Below, in pieces: positions 32,562 through 40,704 of a stretch of 64,000 bases of DNA. Made by a program: the position numbers and the translations under genes. The first letter of the stretch is position 1, and each line of letters opens with the position of its first letter. Origin of the DNA: Sphingomonas sp. OV641 (GTDB lineage Bacteria; Pseudomonadota; Alphaproteobacteria; Sphingomonadales; Sphingomonadaceae). The stretch covers positions 1,178,001 through 1,242,000 of the forward strand of contig NZ_FNZB01000001.1 in the NCBI RefSeq assembly GCF_900109205.1. The letters are read 5' to 3'. The notes beneath the pieces were generated by a model, which was not told where the DNA came from, did no database searches, and worked only from the letters and a program-made list of their open reading frames with translations.

Positions 32562-33433
32562 GCGTGCGCCCCCATCAAACGCAGCAGCCCGTCGGCAAAG
32601 CGCCAAAGGCGAAGGCGTGCCAGCGTCGCCGCACCACGGCGGCGCTCACGAGCATTGGCGAGCGCGGGGCTGGCGATGATCCGTGGCAGGTGAACCAGGA
32701 TGGAGAGCGGCATCGCCGCCGTCGCTGCCAACCAGCGAAGACGACCTGCGGGACTCATCATCATATTGGCGTACAGTTCCGCATTGAGGCGCCGCCACTT
32801 CACCAGCAAGGAGCGCCAGTCGGTCCGCGCCGGGTGCGCCACCACTGCATCCTGAGCATAGCCGAGACGATAGCCAAGGGCGCGTGCACGCAGGCACCAA
32901 TCGCGGTCCTCCGACATGCCCACGCGGAACGGCCCGGTCGCGAGATACACGTCGCGCCGGCAGAAAAGGTTCGCGGTAACGGAAAATCCCTCCCGTTCCA
33001 CATAGCGGCGATTGTTGAAGGCGAAGACCGCCTCATAGGCCTCCGCGCCGGACTTCGTGCCTGGCGTGAAGAGGAGGGTCATCGCGCCCCCAACCACGTC
33101 ATGATCGTCAAGATGGGCAAGGCCCGCTGCCAGCCAGCCCGGTTCCGGCACGCAATCCGCGTCCGTGAAGGCAAAAATGCGCCCGCGTGCGACGGCCGCC
33201 GCCGCATTGCGCGCGGGGCCGGCGCCCTTGTCGGTGGCGAACACCAGCCGTGCCCTCCCCGCAATCGCGCTACGCACCATGGCGCCGCCGCAGGGGCTGA
33301 GATTGTCGCCCACCACGATCTCGTACCGGCTGCGCGGCACCGTCTGCGCCGCGAGGGCCGTGAGGCAGCGATCCAACCCGGCAAGATCACTGAAGTGTGG
33401 GATGATGATGCTGACGTCGACCATGATCGTCAT
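32558..33433 (-). CDS. Glycosyltransferase family 2 protein
   Basis: A 291-residue GT2 enzyme. The inverting nucleotide-sugar fold begins [20 protein letters not shown] (5-24), continues with [26 protein letters not shown] (the DxD-like metal site) and GGAMTLLF, and contains the later [13 protein letters not shown] segment. The start at 33433 overlaps the acetyltransferase stop (ATGA). The downstream GT2 gene is coupled by TTGA. Together the three genes look like a small glycan-modifying cassette that may act on lipopolysaccharide or exopolysaccharide. A hydrophobic segment near residues 240-255 ([13 protein letters not shown]) may associate with the membrane. Confidence 0.82.
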   Translation of the reverse strand: MTIMVDVSIIIPHFSDLAGLDRCLTALAAQTVPRSRYEIVVGDNLSPCGGAMVRSAIAGRARLVFATDKGAGPARNAAAAVARGRIFAFTDADCVPEPGWLAAGLAHLDDHDVVGGAMTLLFTPGTKSGAEAYEAVFAFNNRRYVEREGFSVTANLFCRRDVYLATGPFRVGMSEDRDWCLRARALGYRLGYAQDAVVAHPARTDWRSLLVKWRRLNAELYANMMMSPAGRLRWLAATAAMPLSILVHLPRIIASPALANARERRRGAATLARLRLWRFADGLLRLMGAHA

Positions 33434-34059
33434 GCCGCCGCGGCAAGGCCGCGCCATTGGCGCAGCAGGCCAGTAGTGGGGTGAAAGGCGAGCGCGGGAT
33501 TGTCCCGAACGAGCGCGCGAAGGCCGGCGAGGTCGAGTTCCCACCAGCGGCTTTGTTCAAGGGCGGCCTGCACGTCGCGGGGAAAGCGTTCGCGCAGGAC
33601 TCGCGCGGGATTGCCGGCCACCACGGCGTAGCGCGGCACGTCACGGGTCACGATCGCCCCGGCACCGATAATGCTTCCGCGCCCGATCCGGCGACACCCC
33701 GGAAGGATGATGGCGTGGTGCCCGATCCAGACATCATCCTCGATGACCTGCGGATCATCATAATGGATGTCGGCATCCACCACCCCGAATTTGCGTTCGT
33801 ACAGGGCCGGATGGGTGGTGATCGCCTCCACCGGATGATTGATCGGCGCGGATCGCGCCGTTTTGGCGATGGAGCAATATCGGCCGACGATCAGCGGCCC
33901 CGGCATGCGCCACTGGTCAAAGCAGCCATAGCTGTAGAGGCCGACGTCAATGCGGTGGCGATCCCGAAACCATTGTCGCAGCGCAAGGCTTCCGAACGGA
34001 TCCCGCTGCCAGCGCCAGATCCGCGCACGTTCGATGGCCCGTGACACCAGCCCCAACAT
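33430..34059 (-). CDS. Left-handed beta-helix (hexapeptide) acyltransferase
   Basis: A 209-residue trimeric hexapeptide-repeat acyltransferase, probably an acetyltransferase for sugars. The beta-helix is visible as repeated I/V-G-x-x-x segments: [20 protein letters not shown], then [20 protein letters not shown] and the closing [12 protein letters not shown] catalytic His sits in [15 protein letters not shown]. It is the first gene of the glycan cluster and overlaps the GT2 start, so O-acetylation of the glycan made by the next enzymes is a reasonable inference. Xenobiotic acetyltransferases share the fold, but the neighbours favour polysaccharide modification. Confidence 0.85.
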   Translation of the reverse strand: MLGLVSRAIERARIWRWQRDPFGSLALRQWFRDRHRIDVGLYSYGCFDQWRMPGPLIVGRYCSIAKTARSAPINHPVEAITTHPALYERKFGVVDADIHYDDPQVIEDDVWIGHHAIILPGCRRIGRGSIIGAGAIVTRDVPRYAVVAGNPARVLRERFPRDVQAALEQSRWWELDLAGLRALVRDNPALAFHPTTGLLRQWRGLAAAA

Positions 34060-34145
34060 TGCCGCCCCCGCCTGCCTTTCCTGCCGCCAACAATAGCGGA
34101 AGCGGCCAGAGTGGGTCGGCTAAAGCATTCGAAACGGAGCCAGTT

Positions 34146-34337
34146 TCACGCCCGGATGGCGAGGGCGCCGAGGATCAACGCCGCCGCGATCGCGGCCAAC
34201 TGGACGGTTCGCCAATCGATCAACCCGACGGCGTCGGGATCGTGCCGCCGGGTGCGCCGGCTGTCGCGCCAGGCCGCTCCCGCTGCGGCCACCCCGCAGG
34301 ATGCTGCCGCCCCGAGCAGCACCGCTTGCGTTGCCAT
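34146..34337 (-). CDS. Small two-segment membrane protein
   Basis: A 63-residue protein with two hydrophobic segments (MATQAVLLGAAASCGVAAAG, 1-20; WRTVQLAAIAAALILGALAI, 42-61) around a charged loop (WRDSRRTRRHDPDAV). GGAGG lies seven bases before the ATG, which argues for real translation, and codon use is like the neighbours. It sits between the acetyltransferase and the divergent methyltransferase. I know no family for it. It may be a small inner-membrane protein. Confidence 0.6.
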   Translation of the reverse strand: MATQAVLLGAAASCGVAAAGAAWRDSRRTRRHDPDAVGLIDWRTVQLAAIAAALILGALAIRA

Positions 34338-34387
34338 TCTTCTGCCTCCAAACCCGACGCCATGAACCTGTTCGAGGGAGAGAGATA

Positions 34388-35197
34388 ATGCGCACGATCG
34401 GCATTGCGACCTTGTTGCTCGCGACCGCGACGGCAGCGACCGCCCAGCATGAATCGCACCAGCAGGTGCAGGCTTCTCCCGAAATCAGGACCGCGGTGCA
34501 GAGCGCTCAGCGCAGCGACGTCAACCGCCAGCGCGACGAGTTCCGGCATCCGGCGGAAACGCTGGCGTTTTTCGGTGTGAAGCCGACGGACACGGTGGTG
34601 GAGTTCAGCCCAGGGGGCGGCTGGTACACCGAAATTCTCGCGCCGCTGGTGAAGGGCAAAGGACGCTATGTCGCGCTGGTGAATGCGCGCGGCGTGGCCG
34701 GCACGGAAAAGATGCTGGCGGACAAGCAGGCATGGTTCGGCACGACCACCGTGGCGACCATCGACGGGGCGAGCGGGACGAGCACGGTTCCGGCCGGCAG
34801 CGCGGACGTGGTGCTGACGTTTCGCAATGTCCACAATCTGCTGATGAACGACGATCCGGCGGTTGCCGGACGCGCCTTCGCCGCCTTTCATGCAATGCTG
34901 AAGCCCGGCGGGACGCTGGGCGTGGTGGATCATCGCCTGCCGGAAGCGATGGACACGGCGCTCGAGAAGAAGAGCGGCTACATCAAACGGTCAACGGTGG
35001 TGCGACTGGCGGAGGCGGCCGGGTTCAAGCTGGCGAGCGAAAGCGAAGTGAACGCCAATGCCAAGGACACCCACGATCATCCTGAGGGTGTGTGGACGCT
35101 GCCGCCAACCTTCCGCCTGAAGGACGTGGACCGCAGCAAATATGCAGCAATCGGCGAAAGCGACCGCTTCACGCTGAAGTTCGTAAAGGCGAAGTAA
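34388..35197 (+). CDS. Periplasmic class I SAM-dependent methyltransferase-like protein
   Basis: A 269-residue protein with a clear signal peptide (MRTIGIATLLLATATAATAQ, 1-20) followed by a Rossmann-type methyltransferase domain of the COG4798 type. The SAM-binding loop is VVEFSPGGGWYTEIL (near 79-93), followed by GRYVALVNARG and the ADVVLTFRNVHNLLMND motif. A signal peptide on a methyltransferase-like fold is typical of this family, whose substrate is not known. The ribosome site GGAGAGAG precedes ATG 34388; I took this start over the open frame to 34301. It lies 13 bases ahead of map in the same direction and may be co-transcribed with it. Confidence 0.82.
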   Translation: MRTIGIATLLLATATAATAQHESHQQVQASPEIRTAVQSAQRSDVNRQRDEFRHPAETLAFFGVKPTDTVVEFSPGGGWYTEILAPLVKGKGRYVALVNARGVAGTEKMLADKQAWFGTTTVATIDGASGTSTVPAGSADVVLTFRNVHNLLMNDDPAVAGRAFAAFHAMLKPGGTLGVVDHRLPEAMDTALEKKSGYIKRSTVVRLAEAAGFKLASESEVNANAKDTHDHPEGVWTLPPTFRLKDVDRSKYAAIGESDRFTLKFVKAK

Positions 35198-35210
35198 GAG
35201 GCTGAAGGCC

Positions 35211-35990
35211 ATGGTGAAGACAACCGAAGAACTCGCCCTGATGCGCGAATCCGGCAGGTTGCTGGCGTCCGTGTTCGAGATGCTCGACGGGCAGCAGCTC
35301 GCGGGAATGTCGACGCTTGCCGTCAACGACCTGGTCGAGCGGTTCATCACCATGGATCTGGGCGCGCGGCCGGCCAGCAAGGGGCAATATGGCTTTGCCT
35401 ATGTCCTGAACTGCTCGATCAACCATGTGGTGTGCCATGGCGTCCCCGATGCGGATGAGATCATCCGCGACGGGGACATCATCAATCTGGACATCACACT
35501 GGAGAAAAACGGCTTCATTGCCGATTCCAGCAAGACCTATCTGGTGGGCAACCCGCCGCCCGCGGCGCGCCGGCTGGTCCGCGTGGCGCAGGAAGCGATG
35601 TGGAAGGGCATTCGGCAGGTTCGGCCGGGCGCACGGCTGGGCGATATCGGCGCCGCCATTGAGCGCCATGCCAAGAAGAACGGCTATTCCGTCGTGCGGG
35701 AGTTCTGCGGCCATGGCATCGGCCGCGAGATGCACGAAGACCCGCAGGTGCTGAACTTTGGGCGGCCGGGCACGGGAACGGTGCTGCGCGAGGGCATGAC
35801 CTTTACCATCGAGCCGATGATCAATCAGGGAAGCCGCAAGGTATCAACCGAGGATGACGGCTGGACGGTGGTGACGAACGACCGGAAGCTTTCGGCCCAG
35901 TTCGAACATACGGTGGCCGTGACGAGCGACGGGGTGGAGGTGTTGACCCTGCGCGTCGACGAGCGTCCGCTGGCCGCCGCCCACGCCTGA
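35211..35990 (+). CDS. map: Methionine aminopeptidase type I
   Basis: The 259-residue dinuclear metal enzyme that removes initiator methionine from nascent proteins. All five metal ligands are seen: Asp94 and Asp105 (INLDITLE; IADSSKTY), His168 (CGHGIG), Glu201 (FTIEPM) and Glu232 (QFEHTV), and His76 (VCHGVP) contacts the substrate. Length and motif order match type I without the N-terminal zinc domain. Map is essential in most bacteria. A gap of 63 bases with a strong hairpin separates it from the convergent phaR gene. Confidence 0.97.
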   Translation: MVKTTEELALMRESGRLLASVFEMLDGQQLAGMSTLAVNDLVERFITMDLGARPASKGQYGFAYVLNCSINHVVCHGVPDADEIIRDGDIINLDITLEKNGFIADSSKTYLVGNPPPAARRLVRVAQEAMWKGIRQVRPGARLGDIGAAIERHAKKNGYSVVREFCGHGIGREMHEDPQVLNFGRPGTGTVLREGMTFTIEPMINQGSRKVSTEDDGWTVVTNDRKLSAQFEHTVAVTSDGVEVLTLRVDERPLAAAHA

Positions 35991-36003
35991 TCCCGGCGAG
36001 GAT

Positions 36004-36040
36004 CGAAGGCGCGCGCGGGCAAGATCCGGCGCGCTCTTCG
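36004..36040. terminator. Bidirectional hairpin between map and phaR
   Basis: CGAAGGCGCGC (36004-36014) pairs with GCGCGCTCTTCG (36029-36040) over 11 base pairs with one bulged base, around a 14-base loop. It lies between convergent stop codons and would end both transcripts. Confidence 0.6.
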
Positions 36041-36053
36041 AAAACCCGGACGT

Positions 36054-36596
36054 TCAGCCGGCGAGCTTGTTCACCTTGTCCTGCAGACTGGCCAGTTCCG
36101 CCTTCAGCGCCGCGATCTCATCGTCCTTGCTGGCGGCGGGCGGCGGCGTTGCCGGCTTGAAGGCGCTGGTGGCCGCTTCGAACATGGCCATGTTGCGCTT
36201 TGCCATCTCCGCGAAGGGCGAACCGGCGAAGGCCCCTTCGACCGCAGATTTAAACTGCGCCTGATTGCGACGGAAGCTGTCCATCGACGCTTCCAGATAG
36301 CCAGGCACCATCGCCTGCATCGAATCACCATACATTGCGATCAATTGCCGCAGGAAGTTGACCGGCAGCATGGGTTGTTCCCCCCGCCCCTCCTCTTCCA
36401 TGATGATCTGTGTAAGGATATTATGCGTGATGTCTTCGTCGGTCTTGGCATCGACAACCTTGAACTCCCGCCCCTCGCGAGTCATCGCGGCGAGATGTTC
36501 GAGGGTGATGTATGACGAACTTTCGGTATTGTAGAGACGGCGATTGGCGTATTTCTTGATGATGATCGCGCCCTCTCCGCTGTGCTGTTTTTTCAT
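36054..36596 (-). CDS. phaR: Polyhydroxyalkanoate synthesis repressor PhaR
   Basis: A 180-residue regulator that binds PHA granules and DNA and represses phasin and PHA genes. The DNA/PHB-binding domain begins IIIKKYANRRLYNTESSSYI (11-30) with LEHLAAMTREGREFKVVDAK and the second motif THNILTQIIMEEE near 57-69. The C-terminal third is a helix (SKDDEIAALKAELASLQDKV) likely to form a coiled coil. I start at ATG 36596. The PhaC-like enzyme diverges from it with start codons within 20 bases, so any shared promoter must overlap both coding regions. Confidence 0.92.
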   Translation of the reverse strand: MKKQHSGEGAIIIKKYANRRLYNTESSSYITLEHLAAMTREGREFKVVDAKTDEDITHNILTQIIMEEEGRGEQPMLPVNFLRQLIAMYGDSMQAMVPGYLEASMDSFRRNQAQFKSAVEGAFAGSPFAEMAKRNMAMFEAATSAFKPATPPPAASKDDEIAALKAELASLQDKVNKLAG

Positions 36597-36611
36597 CGCG
36601 ATGCCCCGCTC

Positions 36612-37661
36612 ATGACGTCTTACTGCGCTACAGCATCTGTTATGGCACCGCAACACGGCCCAAGGCCACTCCCCTTGTTCCTGGACATGCTGCGCAACGA
36701 AACTGCAGCATCGCCATCCAGAATGGTCACGGCCCTGGCGGGATTGCGCCGCTATCAGGAAGCGCCGCGGACCAAACGGCGTATGGCAAAAGCGGTACGT
36801 CGCCTGGGCCACGCGCGGCTGCGCGACTATGGTGGCCGGGGACGGCCCGTGCTGTTCATCCCATCGCTGATCAACCCGCCGTTCATTCTTGATCTGATGC
36901 CCGGCCGATCGCTGATGCGGTGGATCGCCGAGCAGGGCTTTCATGCGTGGTTGCTCGACTGGGGAGAGCCGACGCCCGGAGACGGCGACCTGAGCATCAA
37001 CGGTCATATCGAGCGCGTGCTGATCCCGGCGATGCAACAGTTCGACGAACCGCCGGTGCTGGTCGGCTATTGCCTGGGCGGAACGATGAGCATCGCTGCC
37101 GCGATCGCCGGCGATTGCGCCGGCGTGGCGGCGATCGCCGCGCCTTGGCACTTCCGGGGCTATGGCGAAGCGCGGGACGACATCGGCTCACTTTGGGAAG
37201 CGGCCCGCCCGGGATGCGAGCAACTCGGTTTGGTGCCGATGGAAGTGCTGCAAACCGGCTTCTGGCGGCTGGACCCCGCCCGAACGGTCGCGAAGTTCGA
37301 AAGCTTCGCCACCATGGCTCCGGAGGCTGCAGCCATGTTCATCGCCATGGAGGATTGGGCGAACAGCGGCGCGCCCCTGACCTATGCCGCGGGGACCGAA
37401 TTGTTCGAGCAGCTTCTGCTGGCCGATGCGCCTGGCTCGCGCGCGTGGCGCGTGGCGGGGAGGCTGATCGATCCGGCTGATCTGACCTGCCCGGCGGTCG
37501 AGTTCGTCTCCCTGGGCGATCGGATCGTCCCGGCCGCGACGGCGATCGGCCTTCCCGATCGCCGCGATCTGGGTGCTGGCCATGTCGGGATGGTCGTCGG
37601 AAGCCGCGCAAAGGAACAGCTGTGGGAACCGCTGCGCGACTGGCTGGCGACTATACCCTGA
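36612..37661 (+). CDS. PhaC-like alpha/beta hydrolase (class I/III PHA synthase type)
   Basis: A 349-residue alpha/beta hydrolase with PHA-synthase hallmarks. The nucleophile is Cys in GYCLGG (Cys154 here), Asp follows in SLGDRIVPA and His in GAGHVGM, the Cys-Asp-His triad used by PHA synthases rather than the Ser of esterases. The protein lacks the long N-terminal domain of class I PhaC and is close in size to class III catalytic subunits. A PhaE partner is not adjacent. I list the ATG at 36612; ATG 36642 is equally possible and homology starts near GPRPLPLFL. Being divergent from phaR supports a role in polyhydroxyalkanoate metabolism. Confidence 0.75.
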   Translation: MTSYCATASVMAPQHGPRPLPLFLDMLRNETAASPSRMVTALAGLRRYQEAPRTKRRMAKAVRRLGHARLRDYGGRGRPVLFIPSLINPPFILDLMPGRSLMRWIAEQGFHAWLLDWGEPTPGDGDLSINGHIERVLIPAMQQFDEPPVLVGYCLGGTMSIAAAIAGDCAGVAAIAAPWHFRGYGEARDDIGSLWEAARPGCEQLGLVPMEVLQTGFWRLDPARTVAKFESFATMAPEAAAMFIAMEDWANSGAPLTYAAGTELFEQLLLADAPGSRAWRVAGRLIDPADLTCPAVEFVSLGDRIVPAATAIGLPDRRDLGAGHVGMVVGSRAKEQLWEPLRDWLATIP

Positions 37662-38690
37662 TCAGACCCAGATCCGGTCGAAACGGCGGCCCAGACCGGT
37701 CAGCAGCTCGTATTGCGACACGCCGGACGCTGCCGACGCATGTGGCAGATCGGAGTCGAAGGCGATCCAGTCGCCTTCCCCAACGTCCAGACCGGTCACG
37801 TCCACGGCGGTGAGATCCATGGAGACGCGGCCGATGACGGGAACGGCCGTTTCCCCCACATAGGCAAGCCCCCGGCCCGAAAAGGCGCGTCGATAGCCAT
37901 CGGCATAGCCAAGGTTCACGACGGCAACGATGCTGTCCCGCTCCGCGGTCCAGGTAAGATTGTAGCCGACGCGTCCACCGGTCGGCACCGCACGGCGTTG
38001 CAGCACTTCTGCCTCGATCGTGACCACCGGGCGGATCACGCCGGCCAATCCGGCGGAGGGCACGCCGCCATAGAGCGCGACTCCGGGGCGCGTGAGATCG
38101 AACGCATAGTCGCTGCCAAGGGCGATCCCCGCGGAGTTCGCAAGGCTGATCCGGCGTGCGCCGGAGCGGACGGCAATGGCGTCAAGCGCGGCCCGCTGAT
38201 GGTGGTTGATCGGCGCGTCCTGCTCTTCCGCCGACGCCAAATGGCTCATCAGCGTTTCGACGGGCAGCCCGTCCAGCAGACCGGTGGCGATGTCATCCGG
38301 CGAGACGCCGAGCCGGTTCATCCCGGTATCCACCATGATGTCGCACGGTCCTGCACCGCACTCGCGCCAGCGCTGTACCTGAGCGACCGTGTTCAGCACG
38401 GGGCGGGCGGGAAGCTGGCCCGCGACCGGCAAATCGGCAGCGCGGAGGCCATGCAAGACCGAGATCGAAAGGTCTTTGCGGGCGAGTGCGGCAGCTTCTG
38501 CCCAGGTGGCGACGAAGAAATCGCGACATCCCGCCTGCTCAAGCCGGGCGACGACTTCTGGCGCGCCTAGGCCATAACCATCCGCCTTCACAGCGGCGCC
38601 GCAAGCGGCCGCGCCGCTCATCCGGGCCAGTGCCCGCCAGTTCTCAACGAGGGCGGCCCCGTCCAGCCGCAATCGATTGGGTGCATCCAT
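37662..38690 (-). CDS. alr: Alanine racemase
   Basis: A 342-residue PLP enzyme that makes D-alanine for peptidoglycan. PLP-binding Lys35 lies in AVKADGYGLG, the second catalytic base Tyr243 in VGYNLTW, and the DTGMNRLG (121-128) and RPGVALYG (201-208) phosphate/cofactor segments are intact. The domain order is TIM-barrel then C-terminal beta domain, as expected. Its stop touches the stop of the PhaC-like gene (TGA/TCA meet at 37661/37662), leaving no separate terminator. A hairpin lies just downstream of DUF3597, on the far side of the gap upstream of alr. Confidence 0.95.
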   Translation of the reverse strand: MDAPNRLRLDGAALVENWRALARMSGAAACGAAVKADGYGLGAPEVVARLEQAGCRDFFVATWAEAAALARKDLSISVLHGLRAADLPVAGQLPARPVLNTVAQVQRWRECGAGPCDIMVDTGMNRLGVSPDDIATGLLDGLPVETLMSHLASAEEQDAPINHHQRAALDAIAVRSGARRISLANSAGIALGSDYAFDLTRPGVALYGGVPSAGLAGVIRPVVTIEAEVLQRRAVPTGGRVGYNLTWTAERDSIVAVVNLGYADGYRRAFSGRGLAYVGETAVPVIGRVSMDLTAVDVTGLDVGEGDWIAFDSDLPHASAASGVSQYELLTGLGRRFDRIWV

Positions 38691-38733
38691 CCGCAGGCGG
38701 ATAGCGGCGACCGCATGCGGAAGCTACCATTGC

Positions 38734-38764
38734 CCTCCCGCCACCCGACACCGGCGGCGGGAGG
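38734..38764 (-). terminator. Terminator-like hairpin downstream of DUF3597
   Basis: CCTCCCGCC (38734-38742) pairs with GGCGGGAGG (38756-38764) over nine bases. It lies 12 bases past the DUF3597 stop, in the direction of its transcription and upstream of alr. Confidence 0.6.
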
Positions 38765-38776
38765 CAGCGCGGCGGC

Positions 38777-39226
38777 CTAGTCCTTCAGGCCGGCGGGAAC
38801 GATACCGCCGTTCTTTTCCAGCTCGCGCATCACTGCCTTGTGCAGCCAGATGTTCATTTCCGCCGAACCGTCCTTCTCGCCGGTATAGCCGAGCTCGGTG
38901 GCGAGCTCCTTTCGATTGGACAGGCTGGAATCGATATCCAGCAGCTTCATCAGGTCCACGATCGACGTACGCCAGTTCAGGGCCGGACCGCCCTTCTTCG
39001 CGGCAAGATCAGCCAAGACCTTTTCCACGTCGACCGGTGCTGCTGCCGGTGCCGCCTGCGCAGGCGTCGTGGGTGCCGGCTGTCCCGCGGGTGCCGATGG
39101 CGGCGGCGCCTTTGGCGTCGCGGTGGGAGCAGGCGCCGCCTGGGGGGCGGACTTGCCGGAGAACTGGCCACCTAGCGGGCCCTTGTCGCCGAAGATGGCT
39201 TTTTTGATCGCGCCGAAGATGCTCAC
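38777..39226 (-). CDS. DUF3597 domain protein
   Basis: A 149-residue protein. The first 20 residues (SIFGAIKKAIFGDKGPLGGQ) are a short helix or amphipathic start, followed by an Ala/Pro/Thr linker to about 64, and a C-terminal DUF3597 domain from DVEKVLADLAAKKGGPALNW with LMKLLDIDSSLSNRKELATE and the ending IWLHKAVMRELEKNGG. Proteins of this shape are sometimes found with stress functions, but no activity is known. No signal peptide. The promoter of the divergent lipoprotein gene overlaps its upstream region. Confidence 0.82.
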   Translation of the reverse strand: MSIFGAIKKAIFGDKGPLGGQFSGKSAPQAAPAPTATPKAPPPSAPAGQPAPTTPAQAAPAAAPVDVEKVLADLAAKKGGPALNWRTSIVDLMKLLDIDSSLSNRKELATELGYTGEKDGSAEMNIWLHKAVMRELEKNGGIVPAGLKD

Positions 39227-39288
39227 GCCTATGTCTCCGTTTATGGCTGATGGTCGGCAGAACGCGAGATCACCCGCTTTGTGCCCTT

Positions 39289-39314
39289 GGAACGGCGGAA
39301 TGGGTGGAGACGTT
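39289..39314 (+). promoter_or_regulatory. EcfG (general stress) promoter for the lipoprotein gene
   Basis: GGAAC (39289-39293), a 17-base spacer and CGTT (39311-39314) match the EcfG consensus. The ATG of the lipoprotein gene follows only 12 bases after CGTT, so the transcript would have almost no leader. Confidence 0.72.
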
Positions 39315-39325
39315 TAGCCCCCGAA

Positions 39326-39763
39326 ATGACCATACGGATCGCCGGCCTTCTGCTCCTTATACTCGGCGCGTGTGATGCGTTGCCGCGCGATCCCGAACAT
39401 AGCAGCGAGCGTATTCAGCAAAGCCGCACTTTGAGGATCGGGATCACCGATCCGAAACTGGTGCCGGAGGCGCAGAGGCTGGTTGCAGCATTGGCGCAGC
39501 AAAATTCGGCACGCCCAATCATGCGCCAGGGCGCGCTGGAACCGCTGATCGTCGATCTGGACGCGGGCCGACTGGACCTGATCATCGCACCCATGGCGAA
39601 AAGATCACCGTGGAAGACGCTGGTCGCACCGGGGCCAGCGCTGACCCACATCGGAGAGGGCAAGGAACGCGTGGAATGGCGCGCGCTGATGAAGAACGGC
39701 GAGAACCGCTGGATCATGCAGGTCGAGCGCGCGAGCCGGCGTGTCTCCGGGGAGCAACCTTGA
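39326..39763 (+). CDS. Hypothetical lipoprotein (stress-linked)
   Basis: A 145-residue lipoprotein. The signal sequence MTIRIAGLLLLILGAC ends in the lipobox LGAC with Cys16. The mature part reads TLRIGITDPKLVPEAQRLVA and RQGALEPLIVDLDAGRLDLI, a pattern that recalls small substrate-binding-protein fragments but is too short for a full periplasmic binding protein. I choose ATG 39326 over the open frame to 39281. The EcfG-type promoter directly before it predicts general-stress expression. Its stop overlaps the TTG start of the CDF transporter gene, so the two are translationally coupled. Confidence 0.72.
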   Translation: MTIRIAGLLLLILGACDALPRDPEHSSERIQQSRTLRIGITDPKLVPEAQRLVAALAQQNSARPIMRQGALEPLIVDLDAGRLDLIIAPMAKRSPWKTLVAPGPALTHIGEGKERVEWRALMKNGENRWIMQVERASRRVSGEQP

Positions 39764-40704
39764 GCGCCGCCGGCACGCCTGCGGAGGCGCTACGCCGGGC
39801 CAAGCGGCTCAGCTGGTATCAACTCGGCTGGTTCACCACGGTCGTCATCGTGATGGGGCTGGTGCTCGGGCAGAGCCAGACGATGAAGACGGCCTGGATC
39901 GAGGACATGCTGGGCTTCGTGCCCCCGATCGCGTTCCTAGTGGCCGCGCGACTGGAGCAACGGCCCAGGAGCGCACGCTTTCCCTTCGGCTTTGCGCGCG
40001 CCAACGGCCTGGGGTTCTTCGTCGCTGCCGTGGCCCTGGCGGCGGTGGGGGCCTTGCTGCTGATCAACGCCGGGATGACGCTGTTCGCCGGTGAGCATGC
40101 AACGGTGGGCTCGATCAGCCTGTTCGGGCGTGACGTCTGGCTCGGCTGGCTGATGCTGGCCGCGCAATTCTACGCCCTGATCCCGCCGGTGGTGATCGGC
40201 GTGAAGCTGCTGCCGCTGGCGCGTACGCTGAACGACAAGCTGCTGTACACCAATGCGATGATGAACAAGGCCAACTGGCTTACCGGCGCGGCCGGGATCG
40301 CCGGAGTGATCGGCCTTGGGCTCGGCTGGTGGTGGGCGGATGCCGTGGCGGCGGGACTGATCTCGCTCGACATCATCAACGATGGCTGGAAGGCGATGCG
40401 ATCCGCCGCCGCGGAGCTGATCGACGGGGCGCCGCGCGCGCTGAAGAAGCCCGAGGTCTCGGCAGAAGCGACCGCCCTCCACGCCGCGCTCGATCGCCGT
40501 TTCCCTGGTGCTGCGATCCTGATGCGAGAGGCAGGACGCCTGATCCATGTCGAGGTACACGGCGTCGCGCCGCCCAGCCCCCTGCCCTCGCGCGAGGAGC
40601 TTTGGCCTTGCGGCCGGGAGAGCGCGTGGCGGCTGGCGCAGGTGACGTTCAGGGAGCGGCCGCTGGAGGCCGATCGACATCAGCGCCTTTTCAGATCGAC
40701 GTGA
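39760..40704 (+). CDS. Cation diffusion facilitator (CDF)-like transporter
   Basis: A 314-residue membrane protein of the cation diffusion facilitator type, which exchanges divalent metals for protons. Transmembrane segments include WFTTVVIVMGLVLGQS, FVPPIAFLVAARLE, GFFVAAVALAAVGALLLINAG, WLGWLMLAAQFYALIPPVVI and WLTGAAGIAGVIGLGLGWWW; a cytoplasmic domain (HAALDRRFPGAAILMREAG) follows. The tetrahedral metal-site residues usual in TM2 and TM5 (Asp/His-rich HxxxD patterns) are not obvious, so the substrate is uncertain. I start at TTG 39760, whose TGA overlaps the lipoprotein stop, with GGAG five bases upstream. It converges and overlaps the Gre-like gene by 14 bases. Confidence 0.75.
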   Translation: MSAAGTPAEALRRAKRLSWYQLGWFTTVVIVMGLVLGQSQTMKTAWIEDMLGFVPPIAFLVAARLEQRPRSARFPFGFARANGLGFFVAAVALAAVGALLLINAGMTLFAGEHATVGSISLFGRDVWLGWLMLAAQFYALIPPVVIGVKLLPLARTLNDKLLYTNAMMNKANWLTGAAGIAGVIGLGLGWWWADAVAAGLISLDIINDGWKAMRSAAAELIDGAPRALKKPEVSAEATALHAALDRRFPGAAILMREAGRLIHVEVHGVAPPSPLPSREELWPCGRESAWRLAQVTFRERPLEADRHQRLFRST

